A DNA stretch of 34,388 bases from positions 1 to 34,388 of the forward strand of contig UQLZ01000021.1 of the NCBI GenBank assembly GCA_900541935.1, read 5' to 3'. Below the pieces are notes generated by a model, which saw only the letters and a program-made list of their open reading frames with translations, was not told the origin of the DNA and searched no databases. Position numbers and translations under genes: made by a program. Position 1 is the first letter of the stretch, and every line of letters begins with the position of its first letter. Origin of the DNA: an uncultured Prevotellaceae bacterium (GTDB lineage: Bacteria > Bacteroidota > Bacteroidia > Bacteroidales > Muribaculaceae). Below, piece after piece: positions 23,902 through 31,875 of the stretch.

Positions 23902-26514
23902 GTGGCAGATAAAATAGTTGAAACACCGCTGATGAAGCAGTTTTTCGAGATGAAGAAAAAACATCCCGATGCAATTATGCTGTACCGCGTCGGCGACTTC
24001 TATGAAACCTTTTCTACGGATGCTATCGTAGCGTCTGAGATTTTGGGAATAACGTTGACAAAGCGAGCAAATGGTCCTGGTCAGAGTATCGAACTGGCAG
24101 GTTTTCCGCACCATGCTTTGGATACTTATTTGCCAAAACTTGTCCGTGCCGGGAAAAGGGTTGCTATCTGCGAGCAGTTGGAAGATCCGAAAACGACAAA
24201 GAAACTTGTTAAACGCGGTATTACCGAACTGGTTACGCCAGGCGTTGCAATCAACGGCAATATGCTTGACTATCGCGAAAACAATTTCCTTGGAGCGGTT
24301 CATTTCGGCAAGGATTCCTGCGGTGTTGCTTTTTTGGATATAAGTACCGGTGAGTTTATGACTGCTGAAGGTACTATTGACTATATTGACAAGTTGCTTG
24401 CCAATTTCTCTCCGAAAGAGTTGCTCGTTGAGCGCTCTTGCAAAAAGCGTTTGGAAAATTCCTTTACTGCAAAATATCTTTCATACGAGTTAGATGACTG
24501 GATGTTTACCGTAGAAACGGCTAAAGAGCGACTTCTTAAACAGTTTGAAACCAGCAGTTTGAAGGGCTTTGGTATTCACAATATGGAAAACGCCATTGTT
24601 GCTTCCGGTGCTATTCTTTTTTATCTCGACATTACCCAGCATACACAAATTGGGCATATAACCGCTATTTCTCGAATCGAGGAGGAGAAATTTGTCCGCC
24701 TTGATAGGTTTACTATCCGCAACCTTGAACTTGTAAACCCGATGAATGAGGAAGGCAAGAGCCTGCTTGACGTTATTAACCGCACTATAAGCCCTATGGG
24801 AGCGCGTATGCTAAGGCGGTGGATACTTTTTCCATTGAAGGATGTCAAGCAGATTACAGACCGTTTGGATGTTGTTGAGTACTTTTTTAAGGACAGTGAG
24901 GGAAGAGAGTTGCTCAAGCGGCATTTGGAGGTTATTGGTGATATGGAGAGGCTTGTTTCAAAGGTTGCTGTAGGGCGTATTTCTCCGAGAGAAACAGTGC
25001 AGTTGAAAAATGCCTTAAAGGCTATTGCACCGATAAAGGAATACTGCGAAAATTCAGACAATCCCGTTATCCGTTCCTTTGGTGACCAGTTGAATGCGTG
25101 TGCAACTATCCGCGACCGAATAGAGCGGGAGTTGAACCCTGATGCACCTAATGCCACCAATCGAGGTAACGTTATCCGTGAGGGAGTTGATGACGAACTT
25201 GACAAACTCCGAGACATTGCTTATTCCGGCAAGGATTACCTTATGCATATCCAGCAAAGGGAGAGCGAAAGGACAGGTATTCCAAGCCTTAAAATCGCTT
25301 ATAACAATGTTTTCGGATACTATATAGAAGTAAGGAACACGCATAAGGACAAGGTTCCTGAGGAGTGGATAAGGAAGCAGACACTCGTCAGTGCAGAAAG
25401 GTACATCTCTCAAGAACTGAAGGAATATGAGGAAAAGATACTTGGTGCGGAAGATAAGATTTTGTCAATAGAGACCCGTCTTTTCAATGACCTGATAGCG
25501 GCTATATCCTCGTATATCCCTGCAATTCAGTTGAATTCTTCGCTCATAGCGAGAATTGACTGTCTGCTATCGTTTACACGTGCTTCGCTCGAAAACAGAT
25601 ATAACCGCCCTATTGTTGATGATTCGTTGACGATAGACATTAAGGAAGGGCGTCACCCGGTTATAGAAACTCAGATGCCTATTGATGAGGCTTATATCAG
25701 CAATTCTGTCAAGTTGAGCAATGATTCGCAACAGATAATTATCATTACCGGTCCTAATATGGCTGGTAAATCAGCATTGTTGCGTCAAACGGCGTTGATT
25801 GTACTACTTGCCCAGATAGGTTGCTTTGTGCCGGCAGATGCCGCTAAAATAGGCATTATTGACAAGATATTTACTCGCGTTGGTGCTTCCGACAATATCT
25901 CTCTTGGTGAATCAACGTTTATGGTTGAGATGAATGAGGCTGCTTCTATCCTTAACAATATCAGTGAGCGCAGCCTTGTGCTTTTTGATGAACTTGGCAG
26001 AGGAACAAGTACTTACGACGGTATTTCCATTGCGTGGGCTATTGTGGAGTACCTGCACGAGCATAGAAAATTCCATCCAAAGACACTGTTTGCAACGCAC
26101 TATCACGAGTTGAACGAGATGGAAAAGTTGTTCAAGAGGATTAGCAATTATAACGTTTCCGTAAAGGAAATAGATGGCAAGGTTGTATTTCTTAGAAAAC
26201 TCGTTAAGGGCGGCAGTGAGCATAGTTTCGGTATTCATGTAGCAAAACTTGCAGGGCTTCCGCAATCAATAGTAAAGCGTGCAAACGAGGTTTTAAAGCA
26301 ACTTGAAGCCGCCAATGCACGGGAAGGTATCAATAAAAGTCTTTCGGATCTGGGTGAGTCAAAAGGAGTGCAACTGTCGTTCTTCCAGTTGGATGACCCA
26401 GTTCTAAGTCAGGTAAGGGATGAGATACTAAACATAGATATCAACAATCTCACTCCTATGGAGGCTCTAAACAAACTGAATGATATTAAGGCCATTATAA
26501 CCGGCAAGAGGTAG
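23902..26514 (+). CDS. mutS: DNA mismatch repair protein MutS
   Basis: An 870-residue mismatch-recognition ATPase of post-replicative repair. It starts with GTG (the first residue would be fMet), reading MADKIVETPLMKQFF. The mismatch-probing Phe-x-Glu is F33-Y34-E35 in VGDFYETF. The clamp and lever domains follow. The ATPase has Walker A GPNMAGKSALLRQ near 617, GASDNISLGESTFMVEM and Walker B LVLFDELGRGTSTYDG, then FATHYHELNEME. The C-terminal region ends with a short segment like the tetramerisation tail (PMEALNKLNDIKAIITG). It is a full-length MutS1, not the MutS2 type. No mutL is nearby. It is monocistronic, closed by a terminator. Confidence 0.98.
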   Translation: MADKIVETPLMKQFFEMKKKHPDAIMLYRVGDFYETFSTDAIVASEILGITLTKRANGPGQSIELAGFPHHALDTYLPKLVRAGKRVAICEQLEDPKTTKKLVKRGITELVTPGVAINGNMLDYRENNFLGAVHFGKDSCGVAFLDISTGEFMTAEGTIDYIDKLLANFSPKELLVERSCKKRLENSFTAKYLSYELDDWMFTVETAKERLLKQFETSSLKGFGIHNMENAIVASGAILFYLDITQHTQIGHITAISRIEEEKFVRLDRFTIRNLELVNPMNEEGKSLLDVINRTISPMGARMLRRWILFPLKDVKQITDRLDVVEYFFKDSEGRELLKRHLEVIGDMERLVSKVAVGRISPRETVQLKNALKAIAPIKEYCENSDNPVIRSFGDQLNACATIRDRIERELNPDAPNATNRGNVIREGVDDELDKLRDIAYSGKDYLMHIQQRESERTGIPSLKIAYNNVFGYYIEVRNTHKDKVPEEWIRKQTLVSAERYISQELKEYEEKILGAEDKILSIETRLFNDLIAAISSYIPAIQLNSSLIARIDCLLSFTRASLENRYNRPIVDDSLTIDIKEGRHPVIETQMPIDEAYISNSVKLSNDSQQIIIITGPNMAGKSALLRQTALIVLLAQIGCFVPADAAKIGIIDKIFTRVGASDNISLGESTFMVEMNEAASILNNISERSLVLFDELGRGTSTYDGISIAWAIVEYLHEHRKFHPKTLFATHYHELNEMEKLFKRISNYNVSVKEIDGKVVFLRKLVKGGSEHSFGIHVAKLAGLPQSIVKRANEVLKQLEAANAREGINKSLSDLGESKGVQLSFFQLDDPVLSQVRDEILNIDINNLTPMEALNKLNDIKAIITGKR

Positions 26515-26537
26515 CAGGCCAGACAATGACATAATTT

Positions 26538-26576
26538 AAAGGGATTGCATCAATTATTTTGACACAATCCCTTTTT
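26538..26576. terminator. Terminator between mutS and deoC
   Basis: AAAGGGATTG (26538-26547) pairs with CAATCCCTTT and is followed by TT. It is shared by the converging mutS and deoC transcripts. Confidence 0.8.
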
Positions 26577-26594
26577 ACTTAAAACAGTGATTAA

Positions 26595-27491
26595 TTAGAA
26601 GAATTTCACTTCCTTGCCAACAATTGAACTAAGTATATAGTTAGCGGCACGAGAAGTTCCGATACGGAAGTATTTGTTGTTCATCCATTTTTCGCCAAGA
26701 ATTTCCTTAACGATAGTGTAGTACTTAACGGCATCATCAGTAGAAGAAACGCCACCAGCAACCTTGAAACCGACCATATTTCCTGTTTTGTCATAGTATT
26801 CCTTGATGCACTTGCACATAACATAAGCGGCTTCAAGAGTAGCACCAGGATAAACTTTTCCTGTTGATGTCTTTATGAAGTCAGCGCCAGAGTACATTGA
26901 CAAAATAGAAGCCTTTTTAATGTCGGCCGCTGTCTTCAATGCACCTGTTTCGAGGATAACTTTCAGACGGGCGTTGCGGATAGATTCTTTTATTTCGGCA
27001 ATTTCGTCGCAAGCCTCTTCGTAGTTTCCAGCGTAGAAAAGACCGAGGTTAAGAACGATGTCAACTTCTGTTGCACCGTCGGCAACAGCCAAAGAAGATT
27101 CAGCAGTCTTTATCTCTTGGAAAGTTTGAGATGAAGGGAATCCTCCGGCAACTACAGCAACTTCTATATTTGATACTTCCAAAGCACCTTTTACAACGAC
27201 TGCAAAGTTAGGGTAAGTGCAGATTGCGGCAACGTTTGGCAATTCTGGATATTCGCTTTCAAAAGCGTTAACTCGCTCAACCATTTTTGTAATTGATTCA
27301 ACAGTATCTGTTGAGTTCAAGGCTGTAAGGTCGATTGCGTTGAAGCATTGTTTGTAAACTTCAACGTTGTTGTTTTCGTCAAAGTGCTTAGCAAGAATTT
27401 CCTGCAATTCAGCTGCAACAGTGTTATCGCATTCAGTTACTGTGCTTTCATTAAGTACCTTTGTGTACTTGTCTTGAATGTTTGCTTCCAT
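26595..27491 (-). CDS. deoC: Deoxyribose-phosphate aldolase
   Basis: A 298-residue class I aldolase that splits deoxyribose 5-phosphate into glyceraldehyde 3-phosphate and acetaldehyde. The barrel motifs are VAAICTYPNFAVVV, VAVVAGGFPSSQT, EVDIVLNLGLFYAG, KVILETGAL, ADFIKTSTGKVYPGAT (Schiff-base Lys) and VGFKVAGGVSS (second active-site Lys). It is longer than the bacterial short form because of an N-terminal extension of about 45 residues, like the long DeoC class. It is the last gene of the dtd-mazG-deoC run, 4 bp after mazG. Confidence 0.95.
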   Translation of the reverse strand: MEANIQDKYTKVLNESTVTECDNTVAAELQEILAKHFDENNNVEVYKQCFNAIDLTALNSTDTVESITKMVERVNAFESEYPELPNVAAICTYPNFAVVVKGALEVSNIEVAVVAGGFPSSQTFQEIKTAESSLAVADGATEVDIVLNLGLFYAGNYEEACDEIAEIKESIRNARLKVILETGALKTAADIKKASILSMYSGADFIKTSTGKVYPGATLEAAYVMCKCIKEYYDKTGNMVGFKVAGGVSSTDDAVKYYTIVKEILGEKWMNNKYFRIGTSRAANYILSSIVGKEVKFF

Positions 27492-27495
27492 ATAT

Positions 27496-27822
27496 TTAAA
27501 TTTTTAGTTTTTCGTTGTTTATGTGTCTTGTTTTGTCGCGATCTGTCTTTTTTCTCAAATTTTTCTCAAAAGCCTCAGTCAAGTCAGTGCCAGTCTGGTT
27601 AGCGAGGCAAATAAGCACCCAAAGGACGTCGGCAAGTTCATCTCCAAGGTCTTTTTTGTCGGATTCTTTAAAAGATTGGTCTCCATATTTGCGGGAAATA
27701 ATTCTTGCAACTTCGCCAACCTCTTCAGTAAGTACTGCCATATTTGTCAGTTCGCTGAAATAGCGAACGCCGTACTTCTTTATCCAGTCATCAACAATGC
27801 TTTGTGCTTCTGCTATAGTCAT
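27496..27822 (-). CDS. MazG-like nucleotide pyrophosphohydrolase
   Basis: A 108-residue single-domain member of the MazG / all-alpha NTP pyrophosphatase superfamily. The metal-binding Glu/Asp sites are EEVGE (33-37) and DELADVLW (61-68), on paired helices. These small enzymes hydrolyse NTPs or dNTPs to monophosphates and are thought to clean aberrant nucleotides; the exact substrate is not evident. The C-terminal 20 residues are highly charged (KNLRKKTDRDKTRHINNEKL). Its ATG overlaps the dtd stop by one base (TAATG). Confidence 0.9.
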   Translation of the reverse strand: MTIAEAQSIVDDWIKKYGVRYFSELTNMAVLTEEVGEVARIISRKYGDQSFKESDKKDLGDELADVLWVLICLANQTGTDLTEAFEKNLRKKTDRDKTRHINNEKLKI

Positions 27823-28274
27823 TATTCTTTTAGTTTTGTGTCGATGATAATAGTAACAGGTCCGTCGTTAATAAGTTCAACCTGCATATCAGCCCCAAAT
27901 TCGCCTTCCTCGCATGCCTTGGGCAAGTGCTTGTTAAGTTCATCAATAAATGCTCGGTAAAGAGGAATTGCAACTTCCGGACGCGCTGCCTTAATATACG
28001 ACGGGCGGTTGCCTTTCTTTGTTGATGCGTGGAGAGTGAACTGGCTGATTACCAGAATTTCTCCGCCTACGTCAAGAATTGATTTATTCATCACGCCGTT
28101 TTCGTCATCAAAGATGCGGAGGTTTGTAACTTTCTTTACCAGCCATTCTATGTCGGCCGCTGTGTCATCGCCTTCGATTCCTACCAGTATCATCATACCG
28201 GCGCCTATCGAAGACTTTACCGTGCCTCCAATGGATACTGATGATTGGCGTACGCGTTGTATAACTATTCTCAT
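27822..28274 (-). CDS. dtd: D-aminoacyl-tRNA deacylase
   Basis: A 150-residue enzyme that removes D-amino acids from mischarged tRNA, protecting translation. Both diagnostic motifs are present: SQFTL (77-81) and the Gly-cisPro pair in NDGPVT (136-141), plus the start MRIVIQRVRQSSVSI. The length is exact for the family. It is the first gene of the dtd-mazG-deoC operon, an arrangement I recall from other Bacteroidetes. Confidence 0.97.
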   Translation of the reverse strand: MRIVIQRVRQSSVSIGGTVKSSIGAGMMILVGIEGDDTAADIEWLVKKVTNLRIFDDENGVMNKSILDVGGEILVISQFTLHASTKKGNRPSYIKAARPEVAIPLYRAFIDELNKHLPKACEEGEFGADMQVELINDGPVTIIIDTKLKE

Positions 28275-28296
28275 TGTTTTAATTATCTATATTTTG

Positions 28297-28304
28297 CGAA
28301 GATA
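28297..28304 (-). promoter_or_regulatory. Possible -7 box of the dtd operon
   Basis: TATCTTCG on the minus strand is one base off TAnnTTTG, giving a leader of about 20 nt. Confidence 0.35.
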
Positions 28305-28451
28305 ATGCAAACAAGTTTCAGAAAAAAGCAATTTCGCAGATTTTTTGGGTTTAGAGAATCAAGCAGCAAGTGTCAAGGTGTTTGTCTATATATAAATTAT
28401 GTTATCATGCTTACGAAACGGATGTAAAACCGCCATTTTTTCCAGTGTTGT

Positions 28452-28489
28452 TTTTGGGTATTCTTTTCTACAACAAAGAATACCCAAAA
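28452..28489. terminator. Hairpin downstream of the lipoprotein gene
   Basis: TTTTGGGTATTCTTT (28452-28466) is perfectly complementary to AAAGAATACCCAAAA (28475-28489) around an 8-nt loop. It lies just past the minus-strand lipoprotein stop and probably terminates it. Confidence 0.75.
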
Positions 28490-28495
28490 TACAAA

Positions 28496-29356
28496 CTAAT
28501 CTTTATATCTCCATTTTTCCTTTATACTATCAGGTTGATTGCTAAAAAATGTAAATGGAATAAATTTTTTGCGAACAGAATCTGTTGTCTTGTAATATTT
28601 ATACATTTGAAATAAGTAATAGCCATCTTCATTTTTTTCAAAAAAATGAGCCTCTTTAAAGAATGCTGGATCATATAATCCAACCTTGCATTCTTTCTCA
28701 GACAATACTGTTTCACTAACACTGCAACCATGCTTTATGTTTTTCTTATACCAACGAACTAAAGTCCGTATAACAAGTTCTCTACTGTCAAAGTCCCAAA
28801 CAGAAAACCCTAAAACAGGATAAATCATAAAACGGTCTGAAATATGCTTCCGATAACAAATCAAAGCCACTCCATTATACATAATTGTTTTGTCTCCTAT
28901 GCTGTCTTCTGTGCATACAGGATTTTCAGCAATACAAGCATAGGCAAAGGCAAATAATTTATCTCGGCTATAAATAATGCTATCAACATAAACCTCAATA
29001 CAATCTTTTGTCTTGACCGGACATGCAACAATTTCATCATTCGTATGATTTATTCGGACTGCATTCATATAAAATGCACCAGAAGGGTCAACGTCAGAAT
29101 AAGGATGATATTTTAAAAGACTGTCTATTGGAACGCCTTCGTCACGATTCTTTCGAAACATTCTATAGTACTCTATATTTTCTTTGTACGCTTCAGAAAT
29201 CTGCTCCATATCTCTTAACTGCAAAGAATCCTTATACTGCTCAAAATTAAAAAGACTCTCGAATTTAATCGCAATCTTATCAGATAGTTCACATGCAGTT
29301 AGCCCTAAAATTAGCATTAAACACAGAATGGGTATTGTTTTATTATTTCGTACCAT
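28496..29356 (-). CDS. Predicted lipoprotein of unknown function
   Basis: A 286-residue protein. It starts with a lipoprotein signal peptide: positively charged MVRNNK, a hydrophobic stretch, then the lipobox LTAC with Cys22. The mature part is rich in charged and aromatic residues with no repeat or domain I recognise; landmarks are YHPYSDVDPSGAFYMNAVRI, SVWDFDSRELVIRTLVRWYK and a tail DSIKEKWRYKD. The second residue after the Cys is not Asp, so outer-membrane or surface sorting is possible, but I cannot tell. It lies at the edge of the RHS island on the same strand as the RHS tip. It has a single downstream hairpin and no clear promoter box. Confidence 0.7.
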   Translation of the reverse strand: MVRNNKTIPILCLMLILGLTACELSDKIAIKFESLFNFEQYKDSLQLRDMEQISEAYKENIEYYRMFRKNRDEGVPIDSLLKYHPYSDVDPSGAFYMNAVRINHTNDEIVACPVKTKDCIEVYVDSIIYSRDKLFAFAYACIAENPVCTEDSIGDKTIMYNGVALICYRKHISDRFMIYPVLGFSVWDFDSRELVIRTLVRWYKKNIKHGCSVSETVLSEKECKVGLYDPAFFKEAHFFEKNEDGYYLFQMYKYYKTTDSVRKKFIPFTFFSNQPDSIKEKWRYKD

Positions 29357-29568
29357 AATTATATGTTATTAATTGTTAATAATTATTGCATCTAAATTGT
29401 TTATATTACTTTCATTTGAGTAAATTTTTAAACATATTTAAGTAACTTCATAAAAAGTTGACGCTATTTAAGCCTCGTTGGTTCGCTTTTTGGTCTGCTC
29501 TTGAATCCCCTGTCCAACTTCGCTCGTCAATAAAACGAAAGAGAGAATTCCTATTTTTGCGATAGAGA
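29357..29568. other. Gap between lipoprotein and RHS-associated gene, with a tiny overlapping ORF
   Basis: The right half (about 29470-29545) is noticeably richer in GC than the left half. A 36-codon minus-strand frame, 29578-29468 (MEIISIAKIG ... KKRTNEA), starts inside the end of the preceding gene. It could be a leftover of an older cassette or a real small membrane peptide; nothing proves translation. Confidence 0.25.
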
Positions 29569-30090
29569 TTATTTCCATTTTTTTATCTTTTTATATAGAA
29601 ATATAAATATTATCCAAGGCACAAGGCCCAACAAAACCCCATACGGATACCAAGGTATAGAACCGTCTGTTTGTTCCATTTCATTTTCTGACAACCCTAA
29701 CAATTTCAATGCAGACAGATATGCCTTTTTGTTTAAAAATTGTTTTTTATTAAACAATTTAGGACAATACTCATTTTTAATATTATTATAAATATACCAT
29801 CTTTCAATAGGTCCGTCTTCTTTTATGCTGCATTTGATAACAACATAATTATTATTCCAAAGAACTTCTTTTACAATTCCCTCATGGTCAATAAAATACG
29901 ATCCATCTCCAATGGCGTACCTTAAATAAGAACCGCGACCTTGCCAATCATGGTATAAACTAAAGTTGGTGTCGCCAATTTGCTTGTATTCAGTTATGTC
30001 GTATAAAGAACCCATAATTAATGTTACAATTAATGTAAAAGTTCCGAAAATAGATATTAAGCAACCTTTTGCTATTTTCTTGACTTCCAT
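29569..30090 (-). CDS. Small membrane protein downstream of the RHS tip (possible immunity protein)
   Basis: A 173-residue protein of no family I know. It has an N-terminal membrane span (about 8-30: GCLISIFGTFTLIVTLIMG), an external or periplasmic middle of about 110 residues with YLRYAIGDGSYFIDHEGIVK and CSIKEDGPIERWYIYNN, and a second span near the C-terminus (about 148-166: PYGVLLGLVPWIIFIFLY) ending in a Lys-rich tail. Its start overlaps the 3' end of the RHS-tip gene by 19 bp in a different frame, so the two are co-transcribed and probably coupled. In polymorphic toxin systems the gene right after an RHS tip is usually the immunity gene; a membrane location would suit a partner acting at the envelope. 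That role is inference from position. It is low in GC, like the variable part of the RHS tip. Confidence 0.6.
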   Translation of the reverse strand: MEVKKIAKGCLISIFGTFTLIVTLIMGSLYDITEYKQIGDTNFSLYHDWQGRGSYLRYAIGDGSYFIDHEGIVKEVLWNNNYVVIKCSIKEDGPIERWYIYNNIKNEYCPKLFNKKQFLNKKAYLSALKLLGLSENEMEQTDGSIPWYPYGVLLGLVPWIIFIFLYKKIKKWK

Positions 30091-30980
30091 ATATAAAATT
30101 GATAAGTAGTTGACATTGGTTTTATAAATGAACCTCTCGAATGGTTTAATAAATCTGAGAAAGGGACATGATATAGAAAAGATTTTACATTTTTAGTGTC
30201 ATAAACAATATTTAGAAGAGATTTGCCATCTTCTGACGTATATGCGTCAAATGAATACGAGCCTATAAATTGCTTGGATATCTGGGGATTAGTCAAAACA
30301 TTCCATAGACCCCATTCTCTTGCAACTTTGGTTATTGTACCTGGAACATCTGTATTGTTTGATCGAAGCAAATGCTGTCCTTTAATAACTTTTTCTTCGG
30401 AATGTAGCGACTTAGTATATGGGTGATTATCATCCAGAATTGATATCTCTGGTCCACAGCCCAATAAAAATTCATTTAATAAATTATCCATTTTAAACCA
30501 ATTAGTTGGTTTTATGGCTCCTTTATTTTTGTTAGTTAAGTCTATTGTGAGATTCTCCGAATACAATCCTCCTTGTATTTTATATACATTTTCTAATATT
30601 TTATTAATGTGTGGTTCAAATTCTCCAACAAGACTTCCTTTACCTCCAATATGCTTAAATCCTTCTTTTTTGTTATCCTCTTCAAACCAAGTGTAGTATT
30701 TGGTGTCGTTGTTCTGATACCAATCCATTCCGCTTGGGTCAACGTATTTGAGCGGGTTTGCGGCGCACCAGAGGTAGGGTGAGAGGTGGGTGTATTTTTC
30801 GGCGAGGGGGTCGATTGTCGTTGTGCGTCCGATTATGGGGTCGTACATGCGTGCGTGGCTGTCGTAGAGGTCGAGACCGTTCTCGCGGTCAAGTTCCTTG
30901 CCTCCGTACTTGTACGGCTGAACGCCCATGCTTCCGCTGCCCATCAGACCTCCGTATGGATAGTAACTGCTCGTTTTCAT
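30072..30980 (-). CDS. Orphan RHS-repeat C-terminal tip with variable domain
   Basis: A 302-residue fragment of an RHS/YD-repeat protein. Residues 1-85 are the conserved RHS core end: YYPYGGLMGSGSMG, YKYGGKELDRENGLDLYDSH, ARMYDPIIGRTTTIDPLAEK and NPLKYVDPSGMDW. After DPSGMDW the protein changes to a variable domain of about 215 residues with GPEISILDDNHPYTKSLHSE, KVAREWGLWNVL, QFIGSYSFDAYTSEDGKSLL and a YQFYIW end. I recognise no toxin catalytic motif, though similar C-termini seem to recur in Bacteroidetes RHS proteins. There is no signal peptide and no YD-repeat cage upstream, so this is a silent or displaced tip cassette. The core is clearly GC-rich and the variable part AT-rich, with the switch near 30725. 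An in-frame TTG at 31004 is possible; the ATG at 30980 is preferred. Confidence 0.8.
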   Translation of the reverse strand: MKTSSYYPYGGLMGSGSMGVQPYKYGGKELDRENGLDLYDSHARMYDPIIGRTTTIDPLAEKYTHLSPYLWCAANPLKYVDPSGMDWYQNNDTKYYTWFEEDNKKEGFKHIGGKGSLVGEFEPHINKILENVYKIQGGLYSENLTIDLTNKNKGAIKPTNWFKMDNLLNEFLLGCGPEISILDDNHPYTKSLHSEEKVIKGQHLLRSNNTDVPGTITKVAREWGLWNVLTNPQISKQFIGSYSFDAYTSEDGKSLLNIVYDTKNVKSFLYHVPFSDLLNHSRGSFIKPMSTTYQFYIWKSRK

Positions 30981-31063
30981 AAGTATTGGTTTTATCTCCC
31001 TCAATTATAATTATTAAATTTTAAAAGAGCAAGAGAAAATATAAATATTTTCAAAAAAATTAG

Positions 31064-31085
31064 GTACAGATTCAGTACAGATTCA
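31064..31085. repeat. Tandem 11-bp repeat GTACAGATTCA
   Basis: Two exact, adjacent copies (31064-31074 and 31075-31085) upstream of the RHS-tip gene, followed by a partial ACAGAT at about 31094. It is about 85 bp from the ATG at 30980 and could be a binding site or plain slippage. Confidence 0.6.
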
Positions 31086-31182
31086 AACTTCCTACAGATG
31101 TTTATAATAATATAGGTAGTAAAGTGTTTGAGTATTTTTATTTAGCATTTTGTTTTTAGGAATATACGATATTGAATTATTG

Positions 31183-31220
31183 AAAACTTACTGTCGTAAT
31201 ACTTACGGCTGTAAGTTTTT
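31183..31220. terminator. Terminator after the DUF4294 gene
   Basis: AAAACTTAC (31183-31191) pairs with GTAAGTTTT (31211-31219). A nested CTTAC/GTAAG pairing is also possible. It lies past the minus-strand DUF4294 stop and upstream of the RHS tip. Confidence 0.6.
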
Positions 31221-31254
31221 GTTATTTATTGAGTTTGTGGTGTTTATGGAAAAT

Positions 31255-31875
31255 TTATAGCGTTCCTTGCTCTATTCGGATGCAGATACGCTCTATCATT
31301 GCATCGTTAGGGTCTTTGTCGGGTTTCCATTCTGCTTTCAGGCTTACTCCGAATAGTTTTCCGAATGCTTGCCAGAATGTGGCGCGGAAACCGCCTAAGA
31401 ATGCTTTGATAATTCCATACGTTGGCTGGTTGGTTTCGCGGTAAATCAGTTTTACAAGTATTCTTGCCTGCCGTCTGGAAAAGCGTTTCAGTTCCGGTTT
31501 GTATTGCTTGAATAGGGCGTCTTCCATTGCTTTCAAGTGGTCTTCGCGTTCCTCTTTAGTGGGCAGTGTTTCGATATATTCGTAAGTTTCAATAAGCGTA
31601 GCCGCAATAAGTTTAGCGTATGGCAGAGCCTTTTTAACGTCGCGAACAGTTCGCCAGTAGAATTCTTCCTGTTTCTTATTCTTGAATTTCTCTTCTGGGA
31701 AGCAGGTAATAGGGTTTAGCACAAGCATGAGGGTGCTGTCGCCATCTTCAACAGTATGGAAATAGTAGTATCCTTTATACGTTTTATTTTGAACGTTAGG
31801 CAGTTCGCTTGCTTCTTCCTGAGATAAAGCAGGAAAGATAAGGCAGAAAAACAGTATAAAGGTTAAAAATTTCAT
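31255..31875 (-). CDS. DUF4294-family exported protein
   Basis: A 206-residue protein with signal peptide MKFLTFILFFCLIFPALS and Gln at +1. The mature part matches my memory of DUF4294: a YYWRTVRDVKKALPYAK-like segment (here EEFYWRTVRDVKKALPYAKL), ETYEYIETLPTKEEREDHLK, LKRFSRRQARILVKLIYRET, and GFRATFWQAFGKLFGVSLKA near the end. The function of the family is unknown; it is widespread in Bacteroidetes and predicted periplasmic. The ATG overlaps the stop of the upstream pseudokinase gene by 4 bp (ATGA), so the two products are likely made together. Confidence 0.82.
   Translation of the reverse strand: MKFLTFILFFCLIFPALSQEEASELPNVQNKTYKGYYYFHTVEDGDSTLMLVLNPITCFPEEKFKNKKQEEFYWRTVRDVKKALPYAKLIAATLIETYEYIETLPTKEEREDHLKAMEDALFKQYKPELKRFSRRQARILVKLIYRETNQPTYGIIKAFLGGFRATFWQAFGKLFGVSLKAEWKPDKDPNDAMIERICIRIEQGTL

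Noticed and set aside
24621..25217. 198-codon minus-strand ORF
   Set aside because: It lies wholly antisense inside mutS and is Ser/Arg-rich without a domain.
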